Below are positions 17,945 to 28,350 of a stretch of 64,000 nucleotides of DNA, one piece after another. The position numbers and the translations under genes are program-made. The stretch covers positions 1 to 64,000 of the forward strand of contig NZ_AVSV01000032.1 in the NCBI RefSeq assembly GCF_000498355.1. The letters are read 5' to 3'. Source of the DNA: Clostridium sp. Ade.TY (GTDB lineage Bacteria; Bacillota; Clostridia; Clostridiales; Clostridiaceae). Every line of letters starts with the position of its first letter. The stretch's first letter is position 1. The notes below the pieces were generated by a model. The model made no database searches. It saw nothing but the letters and a program-made list of their open reading frames with translations, and was not told where the DNA came from.

Positions 17945-19381
17945 TTATCTTTTTTTATTTATAAACTTTTCTATGTATGAAAACATAAACATTAAATTTT
18001 TATCTTTTGTAATAATCATAATTCCTATATATACGCTAACTCCAACCACAACTTGGATAGCAGTTGTGATTATACTAACTTTTAACACTTTCCCAAGTAT
18101 AAATATTGGTATAAACATAATTAATGATGCTATAAAATATTTCGGTACTGATTTAAATAATTTTTTTATTTTTAGTATATCCTTTGTAAAATATACCATT
18201 ATAAACATACCTAAAAACTCTGCCGCAACTGATGCTATTGTTGTCCCAATGCCTTGAAATTTTTTTATTAAAATAAAATTTAATATTACATTTAATATAG
18301 CTCCAGATACTACAGCTATTGTAAACATTTTTTCTCGTCTTATTGATATTAAAACCTGACTCCCAACTATACTTGACCACGATAAAGTTACCATCAACCA
18401 TGCACCAATATAAAACATTGGCTTTATTTCTTCAAATCCTGGTCCAAAAAACCATCCTACAAAAGTTTCACTAACACCAATAAGTCCAAAAGCCATTGGT
18501 AAAGCTAAAAATGAAACAAAAGAAAATGATTTATATGCATTTTTAGCAAACTCTTCTATATTATCTTTTGCATATAAATTAGCCATCTTAGGTACCGTTA
18601 CTGTTGCTAATGTCGTAACTATTGTTATTGAAAGTTTTATTATTCTCTGAGAATTATCATATAAGCCAACCTGTGCATCATTAGTCATAAGTCCAAGCAT
18701 AACCTTGTCTAACATAGTATATACAGTTATTGCAATTTGAGGTATAAATAATCCAATTGAATTTTTTAAATGTTTAATCAAATTTTTATTAATTGGTTTT
18801 ATAAATTTAATTTCTTTTGGTATATCAAACCACATAATAATTTGTCCAATTAATTGTGTTATTCCTAAAATAAATGCATATAGCACAACTTGATTACTTT
18901 TTTTAATAAGTAAAAATATTAAAATTACACCTATTGCTTTTACAACAGTATTTCTTATTGCAACTGTTTTAAAATCTTCTATCCCTACAAATAGCCATGA
19001 TATATCAAATAAACAACTAAATAATATGGTTGATTGTACTATTAATAATAATCTGTTACTTGTCTTTATTACAAAACAAAACATTATTAAGTATATAACT
19101 ATTGTAATTCCCATAGTAATAAATCTTAAAATGTTAAGTTCCCAAAAAGTTCTACTTAATTTATTTTTATCATCTCTAACATATGCTATTTCTCTACCAC
19201 AATACATTGATAAACCTATCATACCAAATAACACAAAATATTGAGCATAAGTGCTAGTCAATGCATATTCACCTAACCCACTTGGTCCCAATATTCTTGA
19301 TACATATGGTATTGTTATAATAGGCAAAATAATACTTATGATTTGATACATTAAATTATATAAATAATTTTTTACTACCAT
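17945..19381 (-). CDS. Wzx-type flippase of locus I
   Basis: 478 aa with 12-14 predicted membrane helices of the MATE/MOP polysaccharide exporter class. It begins YNLMYQIISIILPIITIPYVSRILG and has the usual loop GLGEYALTSTYAQYF. It would flip the undecaprenyl-linked repeat unit to the outside. Start ATG with GGGGA about 5 nt upstream. It is a paralog of the flippase at 31529-32989, but the two differ enough to suggest separate substrates. Confidence 0.93.
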   Translation of the reverse strand: MVVKNYLYNLMYQIISIILPIITIPYVSRILGPSGLGEYALTSTYAQYFVLFGMIGLSMYCGREIAYVRDDKNKLSRTFWELNILRFITMGITIVIYLIMFCFVIKTSNRLLLIVQSTILFSCLFDISWLFVGIEDFKTVAIRNTVVKAIGVILIFLLIKKSNQVVLYAFILGITQLIGQIIMWFDIPKEIKFIKPINKNLIKHLKNSIGLFIPQIAITVYTMLDKVMLGLMTNDAQVGLYDNSQRIIKLSITIVTTLATVTVPKMANLYAKDNIEEFAKNAYKSFSFVSFLALPMAFGLIGVSETFVGWFFGPGFEEIKPMFYIGAWLMVTLSWSSIVGSQVLISIRREKMFTIAVVSGAILNVILNFILIKKFQGIGTTIASVAAEFLGMFIMVYFTKDILKIKKLFKSVPKYFIASLIMFIPIFILGKVLKVSIITTAIQVVVGVSVYIGIMIITKDKNLMFMFSYIEKFINKKR

Positions 19382-19438
19382 CTATATCCCCTAACTATTT
19401 TCTTATTTAATTAATTTTTACAACTAATACACTTTATT

Positions 19439-20509
19439 TTAATTAAACATATGTAATATTTTATTTACAATTATTTGATCACAATTATCCGACTCATTTA
19501 CATCATAACTTGGACTAAACTTTTTTAATCTTTCTAAAGTATCTTTTATATTTAAATTATTACTTTCAATTTTTATTGCTAAATTTCTATTTACTAATTT
19601 ATCTATTGTATTTTTATCTTCAGCAACACCATCTCTTGAAAGTAATGCTATCTTTTTATTCGCTATTAAACATTCTGCAACTGTTCCCCATCCAGCTTTT
19701 GTAATTACATAATCACTTGCTTTTATATACTCATGTGTATTATTTGTTGAAACAGGTAAATAAGTTACATTATCACCTTTTAAATTTATTCCTTCAGTAA
19801 CTATAAAGTTATAATTTAAACTGCTAACATCAATAACTTTATCTACTTCAACAGACCTTCCAATACTTACAAAAACTATTGGCTTTTTATATTTGCTTTT
19901 TATTTCTTTAACTTTTTCTAAATTAAATTTTCTACAAATTAATCCTACTTCATCATAATTTGTAATATATTTTTTCATAGAATCCATATATAAATCATAC
20001 AAAAAAGTTTTATCAACTAATTCATAACATTCTTTAAACTTGTTACATATTTCTTTATTTAAATATTCCTCATATATATCAACCCAAGTAAAATTTGATA
20101 TTAATAAACTTTTTATTTTAAGTTCATTTGTAACCTTTAATATCCAAGGAACTATATCACATATTACTGAATTAATATTGTTTTTTATTAAAAACTCTTT
20201 TTCTTTCTTCCTCTTATCATCCCATGAATCTATATACTCTGTAACTTTTTTATTTAATTTATATACATCTATATCAAGACTATTTTTTTTTAAAACTAAT
20301 CCAATATCAACATTAAATAAATCAAATATTACATTATTTGATCTATTTAAATCCATTAATGAATCTTTTATAAATTCACCTTGTTTAATTCCTGTTTTTA
20401 TATATATTCTTATATCATTTCTTTCTTCAAGAATATACCTAATTATAGGTATATTTCTTGAAGCATGTCCAAATCCATGATCTGAAATGTAAAATGCTAT
20501 TTTTTTCAT
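19439..20509 (-). CDS. MurG/GT28-like glycosyltransferase
   Basis: 356 aa. It starts with a glycine-rich nucleotide-binding fold (FYISDHGFGHASRNIPIIRYI), like the N-terminal part of L-arabinokinase and the MurG/MGT group. The C-terminal half has VFVSIGRSVEVDKV, then ASDYVITKAGWGTVAECLIANKKIALL, the GT28 donor-binding motif. It is probably a cytoplasmic transferase for the repeat unit. The start lies 4 bp after the gmd stop and has no clear Shine-Dalgarno, so translation may depend on gmd. Confidence 0.8.
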   Translation of the reverse strand: MKKIAFYISDHGFGHASRNIPIIRYILEERNDIRIYIKTGIKQGEFIKDSLMDLNRSNNVIFDLFNVDIGLVLKKNSLDIDVYKLNKKVTEYIDSWDDKRKKEKEFLIKNNINSVICDIVPWILKVTNELKIKSLLISNFTWVDIYEEYLNKEICNKFKECYELVDKTFLYDLYMDSMKKYITNYDEVGLICRKFNLEKVKEIKSKYKKPIVFVSIGRSVEVDKVIDVSSLNYNFIVTEGINLKGDNVTYLPVSTNNTHEYIKASDYVITKAGWGTVAECLIANKKIALLSRDGVAEDKNTIDKLVNRNLAIKIESNNLNIKDTLERLKKFSPSYDVNESDNCDQIIVNKILHMFN

Positions 20510-20513
20510 ATTA

Positions 20514-21599
20514 TTATTTCGTTATAGCCGCTTCTTGATTAGATAAAAATTCATCTATACTTGCACCAGCTATTTCCTTCATATCTTCATCAACCATCAT
20601 TTTAACTAATCCCTTAAAATCAACTTTTCTCTTCCATCCAAGTTCTTTTTCTGCTTTTGTACAATCTCCCCATAAAAGTTCAACCTCTGCTGGTCTAAAG
20701 TATCTTGGATTAACATCTACAAGCACTTTTCCTGTAGCTTTATCAATTCCCTTTTCATCTACTCCTGTTCCTTGCCATTCTATCTCTATTCCAACTTCTG
20801 CAAAAGCTAATTCAACAAACTCTCTTACTGTGTGAGTTTCATTTGTTGCTAATACATAATCTTGTGGCTCTTCTTGTTGTAATATTCTCCACATTCCTTC
20901 AACATAATCTCCAGCAAATCCCCAGTCTCTCTTTGCATCCATATTTCCAAGAGATAACTTTTCTTGCTTTCCTGCCATTATATTGGCAACTGCCATAGTA
21001 ATCTTTCTAGTTACAAAAGTTTCTCCTCTTCTTGGTGATTCATGATTAAAAAGAATTCCATTACACGCAAATAAGTTATATGACTCTCTATAGTTTACAG
21101 TTATCCAATATGAATAAAGTTTTGCACATCCATAAGGACTCTTTGGATATAATGGTGTTTTTTCTGATTGTGGTGCTGTATCTGGAAGCCCTCCAAAAAG
21201 TTCTGATGTTGATGCTTGATAAAACTTACAATTTAATCCTGCTTCTCTTATTGCATCTAATAATCTTAAAGTACCAACTCCTGTTACTTCAGCAGTATAT
21301 TCTGGAACTTCAAATGATACTGCAACATGACTTTGTGCTGCTAAGTTATATATTTCATTTGGTCTAATTTTTTCTATTAATCTATTTAAATTACTTGAAT
21401 CTGTTAAATCTCCATAATGTAAGAATAATTTCTTATTTCCTACTTCAGGATTTTCAAATAAATGATCTATTCTACTTGTGCTTATGCTTGAGTGTCTTCT
21501 TATTATTCCATGAACTTCATATCCCTTTTCTAATAATAATTCTGTAAGATATGAACCATCTTGTCCTGTTATTCCTGTTATTAATGCTACTTTTTTCAT
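20514..21599 (-). CDS. gmd: GDP-mannose 4,6-dehydratase
   Basis: 361 aa short-chain dehydrogenase family enzyme, first committed step to GDP-fucose. Motifs: [58 protein letters not shown] (catalytic Tyr/Lys), [15 protein letters not shown]. Start with GGGAGGAA. GC is slightly higher and codon use slightly different from the flanking transferases, as is common for conserved enzymes in such loci. Confidence 0.96.
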   Translation of the reverse strand: MKKVALITGITGQDGSYLTELLLEKGYEVHGIIRRHSSISTSRIDHLFENPEVGNKKLFLHYGDLTDSSNLNRLIEKIRPNEIYNLAAQSHVAVSFEVPEYTAEVTGVGTLRLLDAIREAGLNCKFYQASTSELFGGLPDTAPQSEKTPLYPKSPYGCAKLYSYWITVNYRESYNLFACNGILFNHESPRRGETFVTRKITMAVANIMAGKQEKLSLGNMDAKRDWGFAGDYVEGMWRILQQEEPQDYVLATNETHTVREFVELAFAEVGIEIEWQGTGVDEKGIDKATGKVLVDVNPRYFRPAEVELLWGDCTKAEKELGWKRKVDFKGLVKMMVDEDMKEIAGASIDEFLSNQEAAITK

Positions 21600-21644
21600 T
21601 ATATATTCCTCCCAAAACTTATTCTATCTTTATATTTAATACTT

Positions 21645-22691
21645 TTACAAAACTTCCTTATAATCTCTTAAGTTATCCATATAATCCTTATTTACTATAA
21701 ATATTGCTTCTTCTGTTTCAACAGTCATAGTATCTTCTATTCCTATCATTACAATTTTCTTTTCATTATTTATAGCCATATTAGATTTTGATTCAATAAC
21801 TCTAACATTATCAGTTACAATATTATTATCTGTATCTTTTTCTTTATATCTTTCAACTGACTTCCAAGTACCAATATCATCCCAACTTATATCACTTGGA
21901 ATTACATATATATCATTTGATTTCTCAAGTATTGCATAGTCTACTGAAATTGCTTCAGTACCTCTATAATTTTTATTTATAATTTTTTGAAGATTTTCTT
22001 CACTTACAGTCTCTATTTCTTTTAATGCTTCATATGTACTTGAAGTAAATTCTCTTATTTGAGTAAGTATATTATCTACAGTCCATATGAACATTCCACC
22101 ATTCCAAAGATATGAACCATCACTTAAATATTTTTTCGCAACTTCTAAACTTGGCTTTTCAACAAACTTTTCAACCTTTACTACTTCATTATCATTTACA
22201 TTAACTCTATTATTAGTAAACTTAATATATCCGTATCCTGTTTCAGGTCTGTTTGGTGTCATACCAAGAGTAAGTATTGCTTTATCATTTTCCTTTAAAT
22301 ACTCTTTACCATCTAATATAATTTCTCTAAACTTATCTTCATTCTTTATCAAATGATCTGACGGTAATACAACCATTGTTGCATCTTTATAATATCTTTT
22401 TATAACTAATGCCGATAAAGCTATACAAGGAGCTGTGTTCCTTCCTTCTGGTTCAATTATTATATTTCTTTCTGGAAGATCAGGTAACTGCTCTTTTACT
22501 AAATCAACATATCTTTCACCAGTACAAATAAATATCATATCAATTGGTATTATTGGTTTTATTCTATTAATTGTCATTTGTATCATAGTATTATCACCAA
22601 TAAGATTTAAAAATTGTTTTGGTCTTTCTTCAGTTGATAAAGGCCAAAACCTTGTCCCTTTACCACCTGCCATAATTAAAGCACATAACAT
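21645..22691 (-). CDS. manC: Mannose-1-phosphate guanylyltransferase
   Basis: 348 aa. It makes GDP-mannose from mannose-1-P and GTP. The signature GGKGTRFWPLSTEERPKQFL and the sugar motifs EPEGRNTAPCIALS and FVEKPSLEVAKKYL are intact. It carries only the transferase part, without the C-terminal phosphomannose isomerase domain of the long ManC/AlgA form, so isomerase activity must come from elsewhere. The ATG at 22691 follows GGGGGGAG; a 7-codon upstream extension is rejected. Confidence 0.95.
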   Translation of the reverse strand: MLCALIMAGGKGTRFWPLSTEERPKQFLNLIGDNTMIQMTINRIKPIIPIDMIFICTGERYVDLVKEQLPDLPERNIIIEPEGRNTAPCIALSALVIKRYYKDATMVVLPSDHLIKNEDKFREIILDGKEYLKENDKAILTLGMTPNRPETGYGYIKFTNNRVNVNDNEVVKVEKFVEKPSLEVAKKYLSDGSYLWNGGMFIWTVDNILTQIREFTSSTYEALKEIETVSEENLQKIINKNYRGTEAISVDYAILEKSNDIYVIPSDISWDDIGTWKSVERYKEKDTDNNIVTDNVRVIESKSNMAINNEKKIVMIGIEDTMTVETEEAIFIVNKDYMDNLRDYKEVL

Positions 22692-22772
22692 TATTTCTCC
22701 CCCCTTGAGCAAAAATATAATTTCTAAACATACATAGTTTTATTTTAAGAATTTTTACTATTTATAAAATAA

Positions 22773-23522
22773 TTAAGCTAATATATATTTTGCAAGCTCT
22801 ATTAAAAACGTATCTATATAATATATTGGACTATATCCATTGTTTTTATATATTTTGCATCTTGTTTTTATACTGTTCATTGTCCTTTTTATATTTTTTT
22901 CATTACTCATACCACCAAAATTAAAATTTGATAATATTTCGTTGATTACTACAACTTTTAATTTGTTTTTTCTAATCTTTAACATTAAATCAAGGTCATC
23001 ATGCATAGATTCAACTTTGTATTTATATTTATTATAAGTTTCATTTGTTATAAATGTTGTAGGATGATTCCAATATCTTGTTGAAACAAATTTTTTAAGT
23101 TTAGCTTTTTTTATCATAGTTCCTGTTGGCTTATTTATTCTTAAATCTCCATAGAGCATATCGAAATGAGACTTTTTATACTCATTAGCAACTTTTTCAA
23201 CTGTATCAACTTCATACCAATCATCACTATTTACATTTCCAATAACTTCACCTGTTGATATATCTATACCTTTATTTATTGCATCATACATTCCATTATC
23301 TTTTTGAGATATTATATTAAATTTAATGTTCTTTTTTTCAAAGCTATTTCTGTAGCTTTCCGCAACTTTAACAGTATTATCAGTTGATAAACCATCAATT
23401 ATTGAGTATTCATATACAGGATATGTTTGATTTAATACTGATTCTATAGTTTTTTTTAGTGTCTTCTCACTATTATATGTTACCGTAATAATGCTGACAT
23501 TTACTTTATCTATAATAAACAC
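22773..23522 (-). CDS. Glycosyltransferase, GT2 family (WcaE-like)
   Basis: 249 aa, a single GT-A domain: VSIITVTYNSEKTLKKTIES, then SQKDNGMYDAINKGI, then NVNSDDWY (DxD region), then the acceptor-side HPTTFI. This arrangement matches the WcaE type of capsule transferase. The start is unclear: GTG at 23522 lies within the only ribosome site (GAGAGGTG), and no other standard start occurs before the conserved core, so a non-standard start is possible. Confidence 0.88.
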   Translation of the reverse strand: MFIIDKVNVSIITVTYNSEKTLKKTIESVLNQTYPVYEYSIIDGLSTDNTVKVAESYRNSFEKKNIKFNIISQKDNGMYDAINKGIDISTGEVIGNVNSDDWYEVDTVEKVANEYKKSHFDMLYGDLRINKPTGTMIKKAKLKKFVSTRYWNHPTTFITNETYNKYKYKVESMHDDLDLMLKIRKNKLKVVVINEILSNFNFGGMSNEKNIKRTMNSIKTRCKIYKNNGYSPIYYIDTFLIELAKYILA

Positions 23523-23543
23523 CTCTCATAATAAATTATTCAA

Positions 23544-24410
23544 TTATACTATTTCAGTAGCTTTTACAGCTTCATTTAAACTCTTTACTCTATAATCAAT
23601 TTTATATTGACTAACACTTTTATCATAAACCAAATTTCCAAAAGCCTTATCTACTGTTCCAGTAAATCTTGCCATAAATTTAAGTACCAGATTAAACATT
23701 TTTGTTAACTTAATATTTTTATTATGTGCCTTAGCTATAAGCTTGACTAATTCACTTGTTTTTACATACTCTTTATTTTGTGGAAGGAATATTCCACTTT
23801 CACTATTAACAACCATTAATCTAATAAATTCACAAAGATTATCTATATAAAGCATACTTCTTTCATTTTTAATATCTGGAAATACAGGTAAATTTCGAGC
23901 GATTTTTGAAAGCTTTTGATAATTTCCTTTTGAGCCTTTCCCAAATATCATTGGTGGTCTTATAACGACTACTTTAAAATTTTTATCTTCAAGTTGAAAT
24001 ATTCCTTCTTCTGCTTCTAACTTACTTTTTCCATAAAAATTACTTGGAGTTGGTATTGTATTTTTATAAATAACACGTTTTTTATTAATATGACTACTAT
24101 CCCCATAAACTATTATGCTACTCATAAATATAAATTGTTTTACTCCATCTTTTTTTGCTTTTTTTGCAGTTTCTATAGTTAAATCTCTATTTACCTTATA
24201 ATATAAATCTTCCATTTTAGGGTCAGTTGAAACATGAGCAATTCCAGCAACATGGAATACTGTATCATATTTTGAAAAATCTTTATTTTTCCAAGTTTCA
24301 TCTATCATATCAACAGTATCAACACTATATTCATCTTTAAAATTTTTCAAGTAACTTTCAAAACTTGTCCCTACATAACTATTAGCACCTGTAATAAGTA
24401 TGTTTTTCAT
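23544..24410 (-). CDS. NAD-dependent epimerase/4-keto reductase
   Basis: 288 aa extended short-chain dehydrogenase. NAD motif TGANSYVGTS, Ser of MSSIIVYGDS, catalytic YGKSK. It lies between a PglC-type initiating transferase and a GT2 gene, and follows the 4,6-dehydratase two genes upstream. This is the arrangement of wbpM/wbpV/wbpL-like sets, so it probably reduces or epimerises UDP-4-keto-6-deoxy-HexNAc to UDP-QuiNAc or UDP-FucNAc. Family certain, exact product inferred from context. Confidence 0.85.
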   Translation of the reverse strand: MKNILITGANSYVGTSFESYLKNFKDEYSVDTVDMIDETWKNKDFSKYDTVFHVAGIAHVSTDPKMEDLYYKVNRDLTIETAKKAKKDGVKQFIFMSSIIVYGDSSHINKKRVIYKNTIPTPSNFYGKSKLEAEEGIFQLEDKNFKVVVIRPPMIFGKGSKGNYQKLSKIARNLPVFPDIKNERSMLYIDNLCEFIRLMVVNSESGIFLPQNKEYVKTSELVKLIAKAHNKNIKLTKMFNLVLKFMARFTGTVDKAFGNLVYDKSVSQYKIDYRVKSLNEAVKATEIV

Positions 24411-24425
24411 TTTTTCACCTTCTTT

Positions 24426-24995
24426 TTAATGCTTTCCTTCTTGAACCCCATCACTTTTTAAAACACTAAATACAGTCATAAATATTATTTTTATATCAAA
24501 TATAAAATTTTCTTTATCTAAGTATTCTTTATCTAAAGCAACCTTATCCTTTAATTCAAGTTCATCTCTTCCATTTATTTGAGCCCATCCTGTAAGACCT
24601 GGTATCAATTTGTGAACACCGACTTCAGTTCTCATATCCTTTAAATCATATTGGTTATAAAGAGCTGGTCTTGGTCCAACAATACTCATATCCCCTTTTA
24701 TAATATTTATAAGTTGTGGCAATTCATCAAGACTTGTCTTTCTTAAAAACTTACCAATTGATGTTATCCATTGATCTGGATTTTCTAAAAGGTGAGTCGC
24801 CACATTTGGTGTATCAATTCTCATTGTTCTAAACTTAAGTATATTAAACTCTTTATTATCTTTTCCAATACGTCTTTGTTTAAAAAACACTGGTCCAGGA
24901 GATGTTAATTTTATAATTAAACATATAATCAATATTATTGGTAAAAAAACTATAAATGCTAATAAACTCATTATAAAATCAAATATTCTCTTCAT
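24426..24995 (-). CDS. Initiating sugar phosphate transferase of locus I (PglC-like)
   Basis: 189 aa, the short form with one N-terminal membrane helix. Motifs: KLTSPGPVFFKQRRIGKDNK, FRTM, RKTSLDELPQLINIIKGDMS, GPRPAL, PGLTGWAQINGR. It transfers a sugar-1-phosphate to undecaprenyl phosphate and so starts each repeat unit. A perfect GGAGG lies 4 nt from the ATG. Based on its neighbours the likely donor is a UDP-6-deoxy-HexNAc. Confidence 0.93.
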   Translation of the reverse strand: MKRIFDFIMSLLAFIVFLPIILIICLIIKLTSPGPVFFKQRRIGKDNKEFNILKFRTMRIDTPNVATHLLENPDQWITSIGKFLRKTSLDELPQLINIIKGDMSIVGPRPALYNQYDLKDMRTEVGVHKLIPGLTGWAQINGRDELELKDKVALDKEYLDKENFIFDIKIIFMTVFSVLKSDGVQEGKH

Positions 24996-25004
24996 CTTAC
25001 CTCC

Positions 25005-26885
25005 TTAAACTACTGTTGATGCTACTTCTTTTTCTGCATTAGCTTCTTCTGGCTCCTTAAATGTTGGAACAACTTCCTTCATCTTTTCCTTTAAAGCTTC
25101 CTTATCTTCATTTAATGCAACAAAAAGTAATTCATCAATGTTTTTCTTTACTTCATTTATTTCAAAATCTGAAGGTACTCCAATAAATATTTTATTATTT
25201 TCTGTTTCTGTTAAACCTTCTTCATTCATTAAAAGCTCTTCATAAAGTTTTTCTCCAGGTCTAAGTCCTGTAACTTCTATTTTTATATCTTTCTCTGGTT
25301 CAAAACCTGATAATTTTATAAGTTTTTTTGCTAAATCATATATCTTAACAGGTTCTCCCATATCAAGAATAAAAATTTCTCCACCTTTTGCAAAAGCTCC
25401 TGCCTGTAATACAAGCTGTGCTGCTTCTGGTATAAGCATAAAGTATCTTATTATTTCTTTATGAGTTAATGTAACTGGTCCCCCATTTTTAATTTGATTT
25501 TTAAATAATGGAATTACTGAACCATTACTTCCAAGTACATTTCCAAATCTTACTGCAACATAATCTGTTTTACTCTTTTTATTCATAGCTTGTACTATCA
25601 TTTCACACATTCTCTTTGTAGCACCCATTATATTTGTTGGATTTACTGCCTTATCTGTTGAAATAAGTACAAATTTTTCTGCATTAAATTCATCAGCACA
25701 TTCTGCAACATTTAAAGTACCAACAACATTATTTTTAATTGCTTCCTCTGAATTATCTTCCATAAGAGGTACATGCTTATGTGCTGCTGCATGGAATACA
25801 ACATCTGGCTTAAACTCTTTAAATACTTTTCTAAGTCTTCTTTTATCTCTAACTGATGCAATTATTGTAAATTGATCAAGCTCTGGCATATTTCTCTTTA
25901 ATTCATTTTGTATGTCATAAGCATTATTTTCATAAATATCAAGTATTAAAAGTTTCTTTGGCTTAAATGATGCAATTTGCCTACAAAGTTCTGAACCAAT
26001 AGAACCTCCTCCACCAGTTACAAGAACTACTTTATCTTTTAAGTAATTTGAAACCCCAACTTTATCAAGTTCAATTTCATCTCTACCAAGTAAGTCTTTA
26101 ATATCAACATCTCTCATTTTTGTAAGAGATAACTTCCCTTCCATTATTTCATAAACACCAGGGATTATCTTGATTTCAGCATTCGTTTGTTGACATATTT
26201 CTATTATTTCTTTTTTCTTTCTTGGACTAATCTTTGAAATTGCTATAATTATTGTATCTATATTAAGATCTTCAACAATATTTGGAATATCATTTCTATT
26301 TCCAAGAACCTTTACTCCAAGAAGAAATGTTCCAATTTTATTTTTGTCATCATCAATAACGCCAACTGGAACCATTTTTACATCTTCCTTATTTTTATAC
26401 ATCTCGGAAATAACCATATGTCCACATGATCCAGCACCAACAACAAGAACTCTCTTCTTTTCTGACTTTAAATCAAGTTTTCCATATACAATTATTCTTC
26501 TATATATTCTATATGAAAGTCTTATTCCAACTACCATAACATATATAAGTATTCCGCTTAATATAACAATACTATTTGGTAATATTCTTCCATCTATATT
26601 GTTATATATAAGACTTATTCCACAACCAATAATACATGCAAATAATCCTTTTATAAATTCATCTATACTTGCATTACTCCATAAACTTTTATACATTTTA
26701 AATAAAGCTAATGGAACAATGTATACTAAAAGTATTACTGGAAGCATTTTTATATAATTTTGCATATATTCCCTTGGAATATCAAAATCAAATCTAACAA
26801 CAAAACTAAATAAATATGCTATATTTATAAAAATTATATCTGCTATTAATAATAACGGTACTCTCCATTTTTTTATTTTATTCAT
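25005..26885 (-). CDS. Membrane UDP-HexNAc 4,6-dehydratase (PglF/WbpM/EpsC-like), locus I
   Basis: 626 aa. Four N-terminal membrane helices (about 10-125) are followed by a CoA-binding-like Rossmann domain (about 143-260, LVVGAGSCGHMVISEMYKN) and the catalytic domain (about 285-580). The catalytic domain has VTGGGGSIGSELCRQI, AAHKHVPLMEDN, STDKAVNPTNIMGATKR (Met replaces the usual Tyr, as in PglF/FlaA1 relatives) and RFGNVLGSNGSVIPLF. It makes a UDP-4-keto-6-deoxy-HexNAc. It is a close paralog of 41011-42864, and the two catalytic domains are mostly identical. Confidence 0.93.
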   Translation of the reverse strand: MNKIKKWRVPLLLIADIIFINIAYLFSFVVRFDFDIPREYMQNYIKMLPVILLVYIVPLALFKMYKSLWSNASIDEFIKGLFACIIGCGISLIYNNIDGRILPNSIVILSGILIYVMVVGIRLSYRIYRRIIVYGKLDLKSEKKRVLVVGAGSCGHMVISEMYKNKEDVKMVPVGVIDDDKNKIGTFLLGVKVLGNRNDIPNIVEDLNIDTIIIAISKISPRKKKEIIEICQQTNAEIKIIPGVYEIMEGKLSLTKMRDVDIKDLLGRDEIELDKVGVSNYLKDKVVLVTGGGGSIGSELCRQIASFKPKKLLILDIYENNAYDIQNELKRNMPELDQFTIIASVRDKRRLRKVFKEFKPDVVFHAAAHKHVPLMEDNSEEAIKNNVVGTLNVAECADEFNAEKFVLISTDKAVNPTNIMGATKRMCEMIVQAMNKKSKTDYVAVRFGNVLGSNGSVIPLFKNQIKNGGPVTLTHKEIIRYFMLIPEAAQLVLQAGAFAKGGEIFILDMGEPVKIYDLAKKLIKLSGFEPEKDIKIEVTGLRPGEKLYEELLMNEEGLTETENNKIFIGVPSDFEINEVKKNIDELLFVALNEDKEALKEKMKEVVPTFKEPEEANAEKEVASTVV

Positions 26886-26915
26886 ACAATTACTTCCCCT
26901 ATTTTTTGATAACTT

Positions 26916-27671
26916 TTAGAAAAAGATAAACCTTTTATTTTTTAATTTATTTCCTCTATATTTTATCTCTTCATTATTAATTAACTTAACTTCATTTTCT
27001 AAAAACACACTTTTTAAAAGTATATTTTTATTAAACACTTCTTCTAATTCTTCAACTATTCCAGTATTTCTATTTTGATTATTATGAGCATCACTTCCAA
27101 TAAAAGAATATGCTCCAGCCTTTGTAAGCTTTTCCGCTGTTTTCTTAACCGTTTTACCAAAATCCCCTCTTATGCTTCCAGCATTAAGCTGTAAAAGGCA
27201 TCCTTCATCAATAAATTGGTTTAAAACTTCAATATTTTCTATAACATCTGAATATCTTTCAGGATGAGCTATAATAGGAGTAATTCCTCGAAGCTTAAGT
27301 TCATACATATAATCTAATGCTTCCTTTGGTATCCTTCTCATTGAAAATTCAACAAGCATGTATTTACCATCATTTATAGTTCCAATTACTCCACTTTCAA
27401 AATCATCAATAATTTTTTCTGAAAAATATACTTCCTGTCCTGAAATTATATTAATAGTTAATCCTTCACTTTTTATAAAATCATTTAAATTTTTTACTAT
27501 TTCTGTAATTTCTGAGTAAGGCATGTCAAAGCAACCCCTCCTAAAATGAGGAGTGGCTACAATGTTCATAATCCCTTCTGCTTCTGCCTTTTTCAGCATC
27601 TCAAGTGTCATCTTTATGCTCTTTGATCCATCATCAATTCCTGGTAATATATGTGAATGTATATCAATCAT
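26916..27671 (-). CDS. cpsB: CpsB/CapC-type tyrosine-protein phosphatase (PHP fold)
   Basis: 251 aa manganese-dependent phosphatase that dephosphorylates the CpsD kinase. All motifs are present: DIHSHILPGIDDGSK, ATPHF, GQEVYF, AHPERY, GSDAHN. The ATG at 27671 has AGGTG; a GTG three codons earlier lies inside that site. The gene comes 14 bp after the kinase gene. It is the intact counterpart of the degenerate gene at 1112-1639. It works at the membrane with the kinase and the Wzz-like protein to control chain length or output. Confidence 0.94.
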   Translation of the reverse strand: MIDIHSHILPGIDDGSKSIKMTLEMLKKAEAEGIMNIVATPHFRRGCFDMPYSEITEIVKNLNDFIKSEGLTINIISGQEVYFSEKIIDDFESGVIGTINDGKYMLVEFSMRRIPKEALDYMYELKLRGITPIIAHPERYSDVIENIEVLNQFIDEGCLLQLNAGSIRGDFGKTVKKTAEKLTKAGAYSFIGSDAHNNQNRNTGIVEELEEVFNKNILLKSVFLENEVKLINNEEIKYRGNKLKNKRFIFF

Positions 27672-27684
27672 AATAATCACCTAA

Positions 27685-28335
27685 TTATTCTGCATAATAA
27701 TAGTAGTACTTATCTCTTGTTCTTTCTCCACCATTTAAGACAACACCAATTATATTTGCTTTAACTTTTTGAAGAGATTCCTTTGCAAGCTTTACTGAAT
27801 CTTTTTTTGTTCTCTCTGCTCTTACTACAAGTATTACACCATCAACCTTTGTTGAAAGTATTTGAGAATCTGTAACAGCTTGTACCGGTGGAGTATCAAT
27901 AATTATTATGTCATATTCTTTTTGAAGTTCATCAAGTAAATTTCCCATTGCCTTTGAACCTAAAAGTTCTGAAGGATTTGGTGGTATTTTACCTGAAGGC
28001 AAAATATCAAGATACTCATTATGCTTATTTATTGCTTTTTTTAGCTTTGAATTATCCATAACAACATCAGAAAGTCCAATATTATTTGATATTCTAAATT
28101 GCTTATGAACACTTGGCTTTCTAAGGTCACAATCTATAAGTAATACTTTCTTTTCATCTTGTGAAAAAGCAACAGCTAAGTTTGCTGCTGTTGTTGACTT
28201 ACCTTCCCCTGGTTCTGCACTTGTTACTAATATTCTTTTTATTTCTTTATCAAAAGATGAATATTGAATATTAGTTCTAAGAGTTCTATAACTCTCTGCT
28301 GGTATTGACTTTGGTTGCTTTTCAACTATTAACAT
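27685..28335 (-). CDS. cpsD: CpsD/CapB-type tyrosine kinase (BY-kinase)
   Basis: 216 aa. Walker A SAEPGEGKSTTAANLA, Walker A' LLIDCDLRKPSVH, Walker B IIIIDTPPVQAV. It ends in a Tyr cluster (YYYYYAE), the autophosphorylation tail. It needs the cytoplasmic end of the Wzz-like partner (next upstream gene) for activity. AAGGAAGGTG precedes the ATG. Confidence 0.95.
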   Translation of the reverse strand: MLIVEKQPKSIPAESYRTLRTNIQYSSFDKEIKRILVTSAEPGEGKSTTAANLAVAFSQDEKKVLLIDCDLRKPSVHKQFRISNNIGLSDVVMDNSKLKKAINKHNEYLDILPSGKIPPNPSELLGSKAMGNLLDELQKEYDIIIIDTPPVQAVTDSQILSTKVDGVILVVRAERTKKDSVKLAKESLQKVKANIIGVVLNGGERTRDKYYYYYAE

Positions 28336-28350
28336 ATATTCACCTTCCTT

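Noticed and set aside
18153-18401. 82-codon frame within the locus I flippase gene
   Set aside because: A shadow in another frame of an intact membrane-protein gene.
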